A DNA stretch of 64,000 nucleotides from Buddleja alternifolia (Eukaryota > Streptophyta > Magnoliopsida > Lamiales > Scrophulariaceae), in assembly GCA_019426215.1 (NCBI GenBank), contig CM033391.1, forward strand, positions 17,410,708 through 17,474,707. The letters are read 5' to 3'. Below, one piece after another: positions 34,157-49,100 of the stretch. The notes below the pieces were generated by a model. It was not told the DNA's origin, made no database searches, and saw only the letters and a program-made list of their open reading frames with translations. Both the position numbers and the translations under genes were made by a program. Each line of letters opens with the position of its first letter. Within the stretch, counting starts at the first letter, position 1.

Positions 34157-37100
34157 GTATTAATTTCTCCTTTAGTATAATTATTATAAATGTCAATAAA
34201 TATTTAAAAATAAATGTGAATATCGTACACTGTATTGATTGTACACATCAATCCATGAATATGAAGATATAAAAAACACAATACGTCAATATATATACAA
34301 ATATTAATTATGTTTATCATATATATAATAAGTACTCATTAATATTAGTATAATACATCAATATATTGTATTCATAGTATCATATACATAATATTCAATA
34401 ACTACTTATTAATTAATCTGCACCTCAATGCTGAACTGTAATGTCTGCACAACGCATTTCGATATGTTATATTCACAATAATTATTTTTTTCTTGGAACA
34501 AATTCATTATGATTTCATTTACTCAGACTTGATACATATTGTTTCATCAATCAACTCGAAAACACTCAAATGTACTTAAGCTATCTCATCAACAAGAATC
34601 TTAGTCAAAGTAAGGTAGAATACACATAATGCAACAGTTTGATGAGGAAATAAAATATGAAATGAAACCTTGTGACGTCTCAGTAAATCAAGTTTTCGTA
34701 TCCACGAGCGCCAAATGATGACACTGTAAATTTAAGTGGTGTTCATGGATGCAACTGCTAGTGAAATCTCGATTCTTAAATACCACAACATTGTTGAACA
34801 AATAATTATTTACTTGTCCATCTCCTGTAACTCATCAGAGGCAGAAATGTCATCGACAAGCCCTGAACATTTTTATAATTTATTTTGGACCATTAGTTGC
34901 TAGAACCCGCAGACATTTTGTCGTGACCATAAACTACACTGACGATGGAGTGAAAAAGCAGAAAGACAATAAAATCCACAAAAAAAGTCATATCCAAGCC
35001 CAATCTCACGTGAAAGAAATAATGAATTATAGAAGCAACTAAACAACTAAAAATTTGGAATCATGTCATGCACACCTGAGATAATTCATTGGAGATTAGT
35101 GTCGGACTACACCATGCTTTTGTGAAAGATTCAATGGCAGATGACGCTGAACGATCCCGTACATCAATGAACCATCCTCGAACATAGGCAGGAAGACTAT
35201 GAAGCATCAAACCAAATACTGCGCCGGCAATTGAAGCCATTTTCTCAGGTCCAATAGGCCAAAGCAACTCTACAGCAAACAACACTGAATTGGTAGTGAT
35301 AGCACGAATTGCAGCATTTGCTGCTTCTGACACTGCAGCAGGAAGTTCTATATCTTTCTTCCTTGAGCTAATGCCCATAAAAAGCTCCAAAGGAATGTGT
35401 TGGAAAAGACAATCCAGTATTGCTGAATTTGTGGAGTTCTGCACATATTGAATGATTCTCTCTCTTGCAGGTGACGACGATGGTAAGGATACTATATGTG
35501 ACAATAGCAAACACCAAGCAATAAATACATTCACCTGTGAATTCAACATAGAACGAGAACCAAATCAGCATAGCCAATGAAGTATTACCATGTATAATCT
35601 AACTCAGAAAACAGCATATCCCTGTACAGTGAATTGAGCAACTGAGGTATAGACACCCGAGAAAGAATGCAAGTAAATGCTGTTACTCATTTAAGATATT
35701 ACTTACCCGTTCATGTGCCACTAAATCCATTTCAAAAATTTCGTGAGGGAGTTTTTCTAATTTGCAAGAAATTTCTTCCCTCAAATGATCATTTTCTGCT
35801 GAGGTCATATCAAGACCATGAGAATCCTCCTTATTAGAAGTTCCACCATTCAACACCTTATCTCTATCACATGTAAAAGCTAAGTCAGCCATAGGCTCAG
35901 TTGAAAGAAGCACAAAAGCTGCAAACTGCAGAGGTGGAAGCGGTTTGCATGAAAAGAGTAAAGCATAGAGAGAGGTGATGGCCCCTTTACTTAGCCCCCA
36001 AATATCAATTGATTTCATAGCTTTGTCTCTTGCGTGTGGCCTAGACTGAACAACACATGTCGCTACCAACTCCCAGAACTGATGATGATCAAGCCTTGAC
36101 GATGCAATAATAGATGAAGCCTCATGGCAGCATGAATTTGCTATTGCCTCTGTGGCAGCAGTGCAAAAAAACAAACGAAGAACACATTCAAAAATACGAT
36201 CTGTGATGAACTCCCACTTCTCATATCCCGAAGGGCTTAAATTTTCAACGTGTTCCTTGTCATTCAATCCAACAAGGGAATAAAACAGAGAGAACCCCAC
36301 AAGTGCATTTCTAGCGAGTTCTATGGTAAGAGGATCATTGATCATAACAATATTCTCAAGCTTATTTAATGAAGCATTTACATCATCAGAACCATTAGCC
36401 AAAGTATCATTCACATTTTCAACAACCTCTTCCATCATAACAACTGCTGATTCAATCCAAAATCTCAACCGATGCAAAACAAACTTCCAATCATCTTCAT
36501 CAAAATCCTCCCAGCAATAAGCAACAGAAATTATCATTAACTTTGACAACAGCATCTGCACCAATGGTAGCTTATTTACCACAGCCGATGCACCCTGCCT
36601 TTGCTTCTTAAATAACTCATACAGGACAGCTCTCTCCATGGGGGAAACACATCTCTCTGGTTTTAGCCCTTGCATCTTTTCTGTTGCTTTGATAGGGAAA
36701 CAGGATATAACCAACCGAAGCCAGTCTTCCATATCTGTAACAAGTCAGATTCAGTTATCAAAGCAAATATTCAAAAAGATTGCAACTACCATTGTAATTG
36801 CTCCTTCCAAGCAGTAATCATAAGTAACTAGGTTTATCTATTACATATTCAAGACCAAGGATATAAGTCAAGACTCGAGATAAAACTAGCCAGAACACTG
36901 GATTTCCATCCTGGATGATAACTACCACATCATTTCTTCTAACTTGAGTGTGGTATGGTCATAACTTACATGGCACATTAATAGAAAGAAAATGTGACCT
37001 ACCTTCGCCAGTTTGCCATGCATCCAGTGGCGGGAAAGATACGGTTCTCTTGATCCAGTCTACTGTGACATGATGTAATTCGCTTTGGCTGGATGGATTA

Positions 37101-40100
37101 GACTCGTCATCCATACAATCTTCAAATTCAGAGCTCAAGGGTCTAACAAGGATGCTCATAACAGATGGAAAAATCCTCAAACAATTCGAGTTTGTAGTAT
37201 CACAAATATAGAGTTTATCTAGAAGTTGTTTCAAGAGTGATGTAGCTTTCTTATTTCCCCACAGATTATCTTGGAAAAAAGCAGAAAGTACAGATAGAAA
37301 AGCTCTCAAAAAGGGTTCTTCAACAGCCTCTAACTCATCAAATGGAGCATGCCATAAGAGATGTAGTCCACTGCCAGCCCCCTGGACAAGAGCACCATCA
37401 AGCAGAATTTGGAGAATGGAATCTGAAAAGCCAGAGTCTCCATTCTTCACATAGCCTTGGAAAGAAGGTAAGAAAGAATGCAAAACGTTGCCACCAAGCC
37501 ATTTCCATGTGCATAAAATTTCAGCAGCAAGCCAAGGCCGAGAATAATGAGATTGATTGATTGGCAAGTTTTCGACAGGATCTTTCATCGGAGAAACTGA
37601 TGCTGTGGAAATAACACCAGCAACAACTCGATCGAATCCAATTTTGGTTATTAATTTGTCAACCAAAGCAATAAATTTGGTATTTTTTGGTGCCTACAAA
37701 TCATATTAGCAATTGTTAGCTTCCACATCTTGTACGATATACATATCTGAAAAGCATCATGGACATGACGACGTGAAAGAATACATTTGCAACTAAAAAC
37801 ATAGGTTAAATACACTAACTACCCCTCTTAGTGTAATTACAGCTCAGCCCACTTATTTATATATTTTTGACGATATTACCAATACCTACTGTTTTTTTAG
37901 TTTAATGTTAAAATAGCTAAGGAACAGAATATAATTCATCACCCAGGCAAAACTGTCTTAATATTTGTGAATGTAATACAACAATTTCTAAAACAAAAAG
38001 GGATCAGATGAATCATGTCTTAACTGACAAAAATACAAGCATTTTTTGATATGTGAACAACGGAATAAGTAGGGGAGGGGGGCAGGTATGCAAGCACAAT
38101 GTCCTAGAAAAGAAGGGAAAACAGAAGTTACATAACACAAAAGAACTCACCTGTGGAGGAACATTTTCAGTTTCCAGTCTAGCTCCCGTTGTACTATCGG
38201 GCATGATCCACAAAGGCCACGAGTCATTCTTGGTCAGAAACTGCTCCAATAACTGTTGTTCCTCAACTTGGTCTTGACAAAAACATTCACAAATGTCGAG
38301 CACCCATTGGCAGCAGGAAGATATGAAACTATCTGAATCAAATCTATTATCCATAAAAGTAATGCATCTTATTGACTGAATCAAAGTGGTTCTTATGCTC
38401 TGCCGGTTATTTACATCAAAACCTTTCAAGAACTGATCACAGATTTTGCAACGAAAAGCATGGACAGCCTCACAAAAGGCCAACCTGGCCTTTATATTCC
38501 CTATCTGCTCCTCATCAAGCTTGCCCTCTGAAACACTTATCCAACTAAATTCCCAGTCAATTATAAATATTGCAGCTAATATACCCTGAACTAACTCACT
38601 TTCAGCCTCAATAGTCTTTAAACAAAATAAACTACCATTCAGAATATCCAAAGCAAAATGAGCCATCTCCAATAGATTATGAGAGGATTCCAGCCTCCAC
38701 CCAGAATAATTTCTCCCCCTAATTAACAAAGAACATACATCTTGAACCCAAACAAAGTTAGAATCCATCATGAAAGTCATTAGCCTCCTAAAAACTTCCT
38801 CGAATATCAAAATTAATGTGTTTCGTGATAGGACGGAAACTTTATCATCTTCTAATCCTCCTCCAAGGACAGCACTGCCACACAAGATAATAGCATACAT
38901 AATAAGAATTTGTTCTTCAGATCAGCAGTAATTGCGCTAAAACTCTAATACTATAAAGTAAGAGAAAACAAAACCAGTCCATCACCAAGTGATCCCGGAT
39001 GAAGTGCATAATATTTGTCTATTCTCAATTAATAAAATGTTTAGACAGTTTATGGTCACAAACAACTAGCCTAATGAATCAATAGCATAATTCATACTCG
39101 CTATTTGTAGAGAGGAAGTTAGTACAAAGAAATTGCTTGGTCAAGTCCACCCTTTACTTGTGGGACCGCCCAATTCAAACATATGATGTAAAACTAAAGA
39201 TCAATCTAATTTTCCATAAGAGCCAAATTAATAAGGGTAATTAAGAAATGACGAACATCTTCGTTGTATCAGGGAAAAGAGCGGCATAAATGTATGTTTC
39301 TCATTGAAGAACACAGAACAAGCATCCAAAATCAAAATCCTGATTATGACTGGGATAAAAATCTACAGAAGACCCTAAAGCATCAAAGTTTTATATCATT
39401 AAACAAATTATCATGTGTACAAGAACCCTCACCCTTCATCTTTTTACGTCAAACAATCTCATTTGATACCGTCAAAATCTTGTGACAAACAAAAAGATAA
39501 CAGCGCTGATAAATCTACTAAAATGTTTCCCAAGTACTTTTATTCCCAAGTCAATTATAGACAACTTAGGTTTCACTGCTAATGCCTACAACCAATGGCC
39601 AGCAGAAAAAATTCACAATCAAGTATTCTGGAACTTATTTGATAAGTCTTGTCGAATGTTAAGTAAGCTTGGCAGCAGTCTAAGACTGTCAGCCAAACTT
39701 GTTAATAGAGCTTAATGCAAGCACATCATTCCCCATGTCAAACATACATGTAAATTTTTGAGAGTGGAAACATGTTTCCACCTTTACAGGAACCACTTTC
39801 AGCATTACATCTTGTGAAAAGATAAATTGTCATGTTATAATTGTTCACAGAAAGAGTAAATGCAGCAGGGAAATATTGTCCTCCCCATCAAGCTTCCGAA
39901 TATAACAGCCAATGATAATAGAAATATGACAAATTAAAACAAAGCATAGATTAAAGAAGATGCCATTTCAGAATGAAAGTTGAAGTGAAAATGTGATACA
40001 TGACCATAAATTTTGACATAGATATTTCATTTTGCGTACCATAAAAATCGAGCATCAGAATTTCCAAATGGAGGAGAAGCTCGCACAACAGCAACAGCAA

Positions 40101-43100
40101 CCAAATCTAAAAGTTCATGTTGCCAGTTTTTGTGAAAGGAGTCAGAACGATGAACACTCTTCCTAGTTCCCTCCCTGACCTTTTCCATCAGAATAGCCAA
40201 GATAGTTATGTGGCTTCTGTCTATGGTACCAGGATTGAAACCAATTTTTTCTCGATTCAGTAAATATGTAATAATTGCATCCCACTGTTCTGAAAAGCAC
40301 TCATCATCGAGTAAAGCAAGCAAGAGATCCAATCTAGCAGCAGTAGAGGCACTATATTTTTTTAAGCACCAGGGGATAATTACTTCTTTGAAAGATTGCA
40401 GGAAATGTTCTCTGCCCGAATTTATGCACATTATCTCTTGAGTTATCTTGTGCGGTCCAAATATGGAAATAGCAACCACAATAAGCCTCACTGCGTCTGG
40501 TGAGTCCTGATTTAAACAAAATCCACACGAGGATGTAATGAACGACAAAGAAAAATATTTATTGCTATAAAGAATAAGAAGACAACAGATACAAATAATA
40601 AGAGAGAAAAAGAATGAGAATGAACAAGCGCTCTTCTTTCCCTTGTACAACCAGTGATACATACTCAACCAACATGTTCTAGGAAGTCATTCTCATCAAA
40701 GAACAAATAGCGAAAACTCCAGTCTAAAACAATGTGATAGAAACAGAAAAATGCTGATTTTGAGCTTGGCAGATTGTGGGGTCGGACTGGAGGGAGGCGG
40801 AGGGAGTTCAACGGGGATGTTCTGGGGGACGGTTGCTTACGCAGTGGCGAGGGGGTGGCTATCAGATTTTGGCGCAACATATTGCGCCGGTAAATTAACG
40901 GGCGATGGTGGAACATCTAGGGTGCTGTTTTGGGATAAAGAAGCAACCGCGGCGACGGCAGGCCACGGGGGACGCTCTGGCAACGGAAGTATGGAGGGCA
41001 GCGATTGCTGCCAGAACCTTGTCGAACTTGGCGTCGATGGAATCGAAAATCTCAGAGATTGAACGTGTCATGGTGGCATCAAGGAATCCGGCAGGTTGGC
41101 CAAATTGATAGAAACAGAAAAACGATAGAAAATAATTTTGATAACTCGAAATTCCAACAAGAATAAATCTTGTTCCAAGCTAAAAGCCAATTTTTTATTG
41201 ATTCAAACTGGCTAATCAAAATAAACCCTAAAGACTCTTATTTATAATACTAGAACATAAGGTAACTTGCTGTGCAAATTACTGACTTCTAACATAAGGA
41301 AATAACTAGAACCTTAAACACCCTAGGAAACTTAATTAACAAGGAAATAAACTACGAAACTAACGAGGACTCAGAATAAGGAAATAACAAAATATAATTA
41401 ACTAAATATGATTCTTTTTCTTCCTGCTCGTAATCCGCTTCACAATAGAATGTGCCAAAAATCAAAGATATCCCATAAATTGACAAACAAATTAAGCTAG
41501 TTCATATTTATGAAAAAATAATCTCCAACTAATGTGACATAACAACGTCAATCTTATTTTTGAACAGGAGCCTATCAAATGAAGATGTGAAATCACAAAA
41601 CAAAGATTCATATAGATCTAAAAGAGAACATACTTCTTTTTAATTCTTAGTGTCTTAAGCTTCCAACACAAAGATTAGGATTCCACAAAAAGTCGGGCAT
41701 TTTTTGGTGATTCTGATTGAAATCTAACACTAGCCTATATTGAGCAACCAAGACCAATTCATGGGTTTCTCCATGAACATGTGTTTCTCTTCTCTAAATA
41801 GATTCTTAGAATCGATCTTATCCATCAAAAGATGCCCAGTCCCTTCGCATTCTGCTCTCACAAAGGAATGACACTCAAACATGAATTTAATTGCTGGATA
41901 AAGAACATATTGATTAATTGAATCTTTAAACGAATAATAAATTAAGGTGTTCTTATCCATTCCTATGGGTTCAACTCAAAAAGACTATTAGAATTAGACA
42001 GAAATAAGAAGAATAACCAAACCATTTAAAGCTAACCACAGGAAAATGAATAGAGCTTCCATGACTTACTAGTGTGTCAATTAATAGGAAAGACTTTTTC
42101 AATGTGGGGCCCACCAAATCAATCAAGGGCCATGTTTCTCCTTTCTGCACAGCATGCTGGTCAAGTAACAAAATAAATTTAACCACCCATTGCACCTTCC
42201 AAGAAGAAAACTCTGTTTGCTGAAACATATCCAAACAATCCGCTTGAAATTTCAAACAGAAGTGCAATAGCAAATCATGTTCTAGACAATGAATCGCGGA
42301 AAGGATTTTAATGATGCATTTCCCAAGACTTTCAGCATAATCCATTGAATGCTTACTGTTCACTGCTTCTCTTGATTCCTTGTGAGTAACTTGGGTGTTA
42401 TTCTTTGATTGACCCAGAGTATCAATATATTCATGCCACATAAGCTGTATCAGTATCTCATCATCAAGGGTACGGCGGAAATGATAAATGGCATCTACTC
42501 CATCACAATATCTATAACGAGGAGCATATTTAGGTAAGAGGTTCGTAGAATAAAGCAAGAAAAAGAAAATGCCAAAATATTACCTGGAAGCATTTCTCAA
42601 GCCCCAAACGAAACATTCTTCCAGTGCCTGGAAAAATGCAAGCCGCTCTGCATCTGAAGAATAAGATATGTTTCTCCCAACCCAGAGGTTTTGGAAAAAT
42701 TCAAGAAAAAATTTATCCCCTATGATTGCTTTTGAAGGTACTGTTTCTAAAAATAGAACTAGTGCTGGATATGACACTTGCTGAGATCCGAAACACCCAT
42801 TTCTAAGAAAATTCCATAACCGATTTAGAATAGTTTTTTGAACATTCACGGCAGTCCAACTGTCTGGAAAGCTTTTACTGAAAAGTAACAATGTGTCCCA
42901 CATAGAGGAATGGCAAGCTGGGTGCTTTTCCTGGAAACAACCAAGTATTGCCGCAGCAATCACTTTCATATCTCCTTCACTGATAGCATGAGGAATGTTT
43001 TTTATACTACTTCTAACCACTGAGTATGCAGGCGATCGAATAGCTGGGCTTTGAGACTTCAGAAAATCCAGAAAATATTTATGAGTGGAGAATAACTTTT

Positions 43101-46100
43101 CTGCACTAGAGACTGCAACGGTTCTGGCTTTCATAGCATGCTTTGATTCACCAGTTACATTTTCAGAACTTTCAGAACTCCAAGAGAGGAAAACATCAAG
43201 AAGTGCTGCTAATGCCAGTAATGATGACGAAAGCACCTGAAATTCAATCAAGCTTTCAACAACGCTTCTATAATATAAGATGGTAAGATGACTTTACCAA
43301 GACGAAAAAACAGAGAAGAGAAATGAAATGGTAGGATAATAGAATGAGCAATAATCATACACAACTGTTACAGATGCAGCGGGATAGACGACAAGGAAAA
43401 CAACGTGATATAGAGATCATTAAACAAGAAAAAAAAATTGATGATATATCATTAACATTTGAAAAGGGTGAAAGGATGAATGTGCATGTGAAACAGAAAA
43501 AATTGATGATTTAGCTGATCTTCTCTTCCCATCCAAGTCGTTGGAGATATGGACTTGGGCATCAGACATACAGATGTAAACTTTACCTACTTAGAATCGT
43601 AAAAATCGCACATGGAAAGGCAATAACCAGCAGTCCATCATGACAATTTTCCTCACCCTCAAGTACACTACGTATAGGCCGTCAACATTTGCTTATCAGA
43701 TATCTTGAATTGCAATAACTAACTGGATAAGTATACAAACTTTTGAAGTGCCATAGATAACTGAATAAAAATACGAAAATACCCTATAAATTAACATGTG
43801 GCTGGTAAACGCTTTTAAGTAAATCAACCTCAAAATCAAAGATCAGAAGAGAGATGGAGAGAGAGAGAGAGAGTTCTAATTCTGTATCTCAACAAAAAAA
43901 TTGATGAATAGTCAATTTTCATCACATGAAAGAGCAGTTGAGAATCACCTACATTCACATACATTGTTTTCCATTTCCAACTATGCTGGACACAGACCCA
44001 ACAGGGACATTAGAGCAGAAGAGTTTGAACAGAACACAGGACAAGAGAAGGCTAGGGCTTGTTCATGTAAAGCTACAAAAATTATGATTATATTTAAAAG
44101 CTTAATATTTAAATCTAGTAACAATTTGAACGGCATATATGTGTGTGGCCTCAGAAAATGCATGAAAAGTATGATATATGGATGTTTGTGATGAATATAT
44201 ATTAAATAATACATGAAAAGTATGATATTTGGATGTTGTGATGAGTATATTAAATTATATTTAAGTTAGCATTTGTGACATGAATTAGCTAAGTTATCAA
44301 TAAATAGGTTTTGTTTGTTTATGTTTTTTGAGTTAAGATTCTGAATTTTTTTCACGGAATGTGTATGATGGATATTCGTGCAAAAATGACGTGATTTGTG
44401 GTGTGTTTGTATATATTTTTAGAAAATCGTTGCAAGTCGTCAAATATGTCAAATAAAAAATGATTGGTTGATGTATGATATATAAAATGATTGAGTTAGT
44501 TATTTTGGTAATAATTATGTGATTAAAAAAGTAGTAAAAACAAGAAACAGAAAGAAAGAATAGTTTGAGTAAGTAATTATTGATATGAGATAGTGCGAAA
44601 TGAAGGATGTCGTGATTGATTAGTAGTTATATAGGGAATGAAAAAGTGTAGTTGAAACAAAGTGTTTTTGGGTGAAAATGGCTTGTAGTGTGGAATTTTA
44701 GAATATTGTGATCCAAAAAATAGAAAATGGTATTTGAAAACATAAACAAACATCGCCACAGTGATTTTGATAATCAAATTACAACATCTACACATATTTT
44801 ATGTATTTAACACCAAACGATATTTGGTCGTTGTCGGACACAACCAACACATGCAATACTGCCTTACACGTGGTTCCTCTACTTGTTTTTATTTGTATTA
44901 ATATTTCGGAAACATATTTGGAATGATGGATACATCTGAATGGTATCCGCGTGCAACACAAAGAGTCCAAGTGTTGAAAATGGATGAGGGTTCACTTTTA
45001 GAAGCGTCCATACCTTTAAAGTTACTAAACCAAAAAAAAAAAAACCATCAACCCCTTCTTATTGCATGACCAGAACATATCAGCACTTAGGTTACCAAAG
45101 AATCTCAAGTTATCTTGACTTTACAAATTTTCCAGGGTCATCTCCATTGAAAGAGATATCAATATATCATATGACCAACAATTTGGTAAAGAAGCACCAT
45201 TTATTTAAACTTGTACTCTGTTCTATGTGCTGGGTTTTAAGGATGTGGCTGGAGGACAAAAAGATTCAAGAGAAAGAACTTTGGAACTGGTTGTGGTAAA
45301 GAAGGCCGCATTGAGTAAACTCAAACCCAAATCCTCTCTTTATAAGAGATTGGGATAATATCATTTTCTCATCTCATCTTTTTCAACACCACTACATTCA
45401 TCAAATACAACTACTTGATTTTTCACTGCAGGACAAGTAAAGTTGAACAAGACACACTGCGCTGAAAAAGTTTTTAGCACTATAAATAGAATAGAAAACA
45501 AGCATGAGATCAGCTTAACTAGAAATAGTCTCCTCAACAAGCTTAAGCTAAATTGCAAACATATTGATAAAGGAGGCCCATTATTTAGGATGCACCTGTC
45601 ATTCTGAAAATGCCTCCACTCTCTAACATGTAACAGAACAGGTTACTTCAAATTTATTCCTCTCAACAATGGTTGGACAAGGTCAGAGAATGTAAATATG
45701 TCATGAGGACCAAGTGCGTTGCTTGCTATTAACAAAAGAATATGTCAAAGAAAGCGATTATTCGAACAAATGAGAATCATGCTCATTAATACCTGTCGGT
45801 GCATTTCTTCCAATTCATCAGATGCAGTTGCTTTATCTGACAAACTCTGTGGAGTAAGCTTCAGATTTTCTTCTATGTATGTAAATATTTCAGTTGAGTA
45901 CAACATCAAGGCATCTATCCTCCTCTCTTGGGCCGGAAAGGCAGTCTGTGGCATGATGTTGAGGACCCAAAATCAGACAATTCATCCACATCATTTGATC
46001 AATATACAGAATATAAAAGTTCAGCATTGGCAGGCATCAAACATAATAAACATGGGAGTGAGACACTGGAAGTCAAGTTACTGGGATCATAATGTCAATT

Positions 46101-49100
46101 TCTTTGAGCAATAAAATTGAACTTATAGATGTCAAATTTTTCTAAGAAGATGTGAAACCATGGGGGGGGGGGGGGACATCAGCATCCAATTAAATGCACA
46201 AGAAAAGGGACAAAGGCCTGACTCTGGTATTCATTTGAAAATGCGAAGAGGAATTAACACGGGTCCCTTTTGGAATTATATCGCAGTTAGTGTTAAAGTG
46301 CTAAAAACTACATTTGAAAGCATGTTTAATATGCAATAACCTTACAAAACAACTCCCACAGCATGCATTATGCCCTTGGACATGACTTGGGAGATCCTAG
46401 AAGTTATTGTCCAAGTTTCATCTAATTCCTTAACAAACTCTTTTCATTTATGCGGTCATTATCCCTCCAGAAGTCATCAAAGAAGACCTGATATAAATAC
46501 TTTATTGTGTTAGTTTGGGAATATTAAAAAACACACCATAAAGTACATTTTTATCTCCAAAAAACCCATCAAAAAATCGGCAAATCCAAGATAACCCTTT
46601 CACCAACTTCTCTTTTGAAAAAAAAACCCCAAGAATTAACGGTAATAATCTTTTGGACTAGATTACCCTTGGTTTCAGATGGCAAGAATTAATCAATTAA
46701 TTCTTGTCACTCAAAATATTTAATTTGGATCTTTCAAATTAAAAAATTGTTTAATTAAGTTATACTTTTTATTGATAAATATACATATATTTTATGGATT
46801 TTTGTTTTTTTTTGAAATTTACCATGTTAATCAACTTAAAAGTACTTATTTTTTTAGAAGATACTATATAATTGGAAATTGATGACTAGACACTCGAAAT
46901 GCTACAACTTACACCAAAAAATTGAAAAGATGATATCTTTTAGTTTTTAACATTTACGTTAACACAGTTCAACAAAGAAAAGATTTGAATAATTTACAGT
47001 CTCAAAAGAAGCCAAGGGTAAAATAGTCCAAAATATAAACTAATCCTCAAAGTTCGGGTTTTTAGAATGAAAAGTAGGTTAAGTAAGTCTTTTGGATTAG
47101 AAAATATTATCATGGATATTTTGCATACAAGGATTTATTTTTTAAGGGGTTTACAGTAATTTTCTCTAGTACTCTGGTTTACATTCAAATCATGAATATC
47201 CAGTTGTTTTCCTATGCCCCTAGATCCGTCTGCTACAGCTCAGTTCAGGATTTCAGGTTAGCTGGATTTGGAAAGATTCCATAAAAAGCTTCACTACAGA
47301 GCTTCAAGAGGAGCTAAGAATTCTAACAACATATATTTAGCTGCTAAGAAAACTTCAAGCACGCAGTCTAAAAATTGTATTTTTCTTCTTAGAACTACTT
47401 GGCTTAGTTAGTTAGCTTAGAAAACTTTAAGCAGGCAGTCTAAAAATTGTATTTTGCTTTCCTCTCCATTCAGTTACACATTTTAGTCGCATCAGCTTCA
47501 TCACTTATGTAGTGTGGGGTTTCAGCTGTCTCAATTGTGTAAGTTCAGAGATTTTCATATGTTTTTATCAGTAGACAACCAAATGGTACCAAACAAATAG
47601 AATAACTGCCAGATAGATCAACCATATAAAAAATTCTTAATCCATTGCTACATTTTCCACTATTTTTCTTTCAAATCTAAGGTCTTCTGCAGCACTATCT
47701 ACTCTGATTGTATGTTCACCATCCTCGTATTTACAAGTGCACAAATAAATCACTATATTTCAGAAATATCTATCAGTTATAGCAAAGACAAACAGCAATT
47801 GCATATAGGAGTTATCATCATGATTCGAAAGAAAATGACAAACCTGAAATGACCGTTTTGCAGCTTGAGAAACTTCATATACTGAATCAAATTGAGAAAA
47901 CCACCAGGGTCCAATCAGAGACTTTAGATGTGGAGCTAAGTCTCGTCTGAGAATGGATACAGAAAGTAAAATACATGTTATTCTCACTAGGAATTAAGTT
48001 GAATAGCCATTAACTTCCACACACATCAAGTTCAATTAAAATGGCAAAATATATGAAAATTAACTTTTCAAGGAAATTGTATATTCATCGCTCGACCAAT
48101 ATCCAGACTGAGAGAAAGGCATCATAAATATGAGCTCTCATATTTCTTTCTTTAGAAATTAAGATAGTTATCCAATGGGCTACAATCAAGTGGCAACTAA
48201 TGACCTGTGCGACAAGATTAAAACTCAGTGTCGGGGGGGGGGGGGGGGGGGGGAAGGCGTGAATATGATTCTTCATATTTCTTTTACAAGATAAACAAAT
48301 AATTAATCAGATCGAATAAAATCACTACACATCTCTGGCGCATGCAACATGGCCTATCCTGCTTATGAAATCTAGCATATTCAAGCAAACATAAGGAGAA
48401 AGAAAGAAGTGACTGAACATGATTCCATCCAAAGAAAGTCTAAACATTTTGATGCAAAAACTTTATATTCCATCTTGTAGCAGCCCCCAACTCGTATCTG
48501 ATTCTTATAGCATTTAGTCAGTTGCCACTGCTACATTTAGAATACAATCTGAGAACTAATCCTGGATATTGGCATTTCTGGAACTTCTTGACTCTCCATA
48601 AAAGAATTTGAGCAGCTTCTAATTCTATTTTATTCATCAAAAACAGCTAATGATGGTAATCTCAATTTTGAACAACTCCTGCAGCAGCTAAATCATAAAA
48701 CTAGACAACTCCAATTTAATTTAATTAAACACGAACCCAACAGCATTGACAAGATTTGTCATGGTATCATGAGTAGCTCGTCGAACTTCTCTGTTGTAGT
48801 CCAGAAGTAGCTTCTTGTATTCGAATGCCTATGCCAAGAAAAGAAAAATGAACAGCGTAAAACTCTGGCACAAGGCAGTGATCATAAATGACAACATTCT
48901 GCTTCTTCAGTGAGGGGTATCAGTGAGAATGTCCTTCAAATCAGAAGATGATTCGACATAGTTTGCTCACCAAGAAGTAAAATAAATGGAGATGAACATA
49001 CCCATTGAGGAACGATTGTTACTATTTCCTTCGCAGTTTTCTGTTTGATAAGTTGCGAAAGCGATGTCAACGCTTTAAGCTGTAAAAAAGGAAAAGTATA

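Noticed and set aside
40751..41062. A 103-codon plus-strand frame
   Set aside because: It is antisense to the gypsy gag start on the minus strand and has no similarity of its own.
46500..47165. AT-rich segment in LTN1 intron 6, considered as a MITE
   Set aside because: Its ends do not form a convincing inverted repeat and no target duplication was found.
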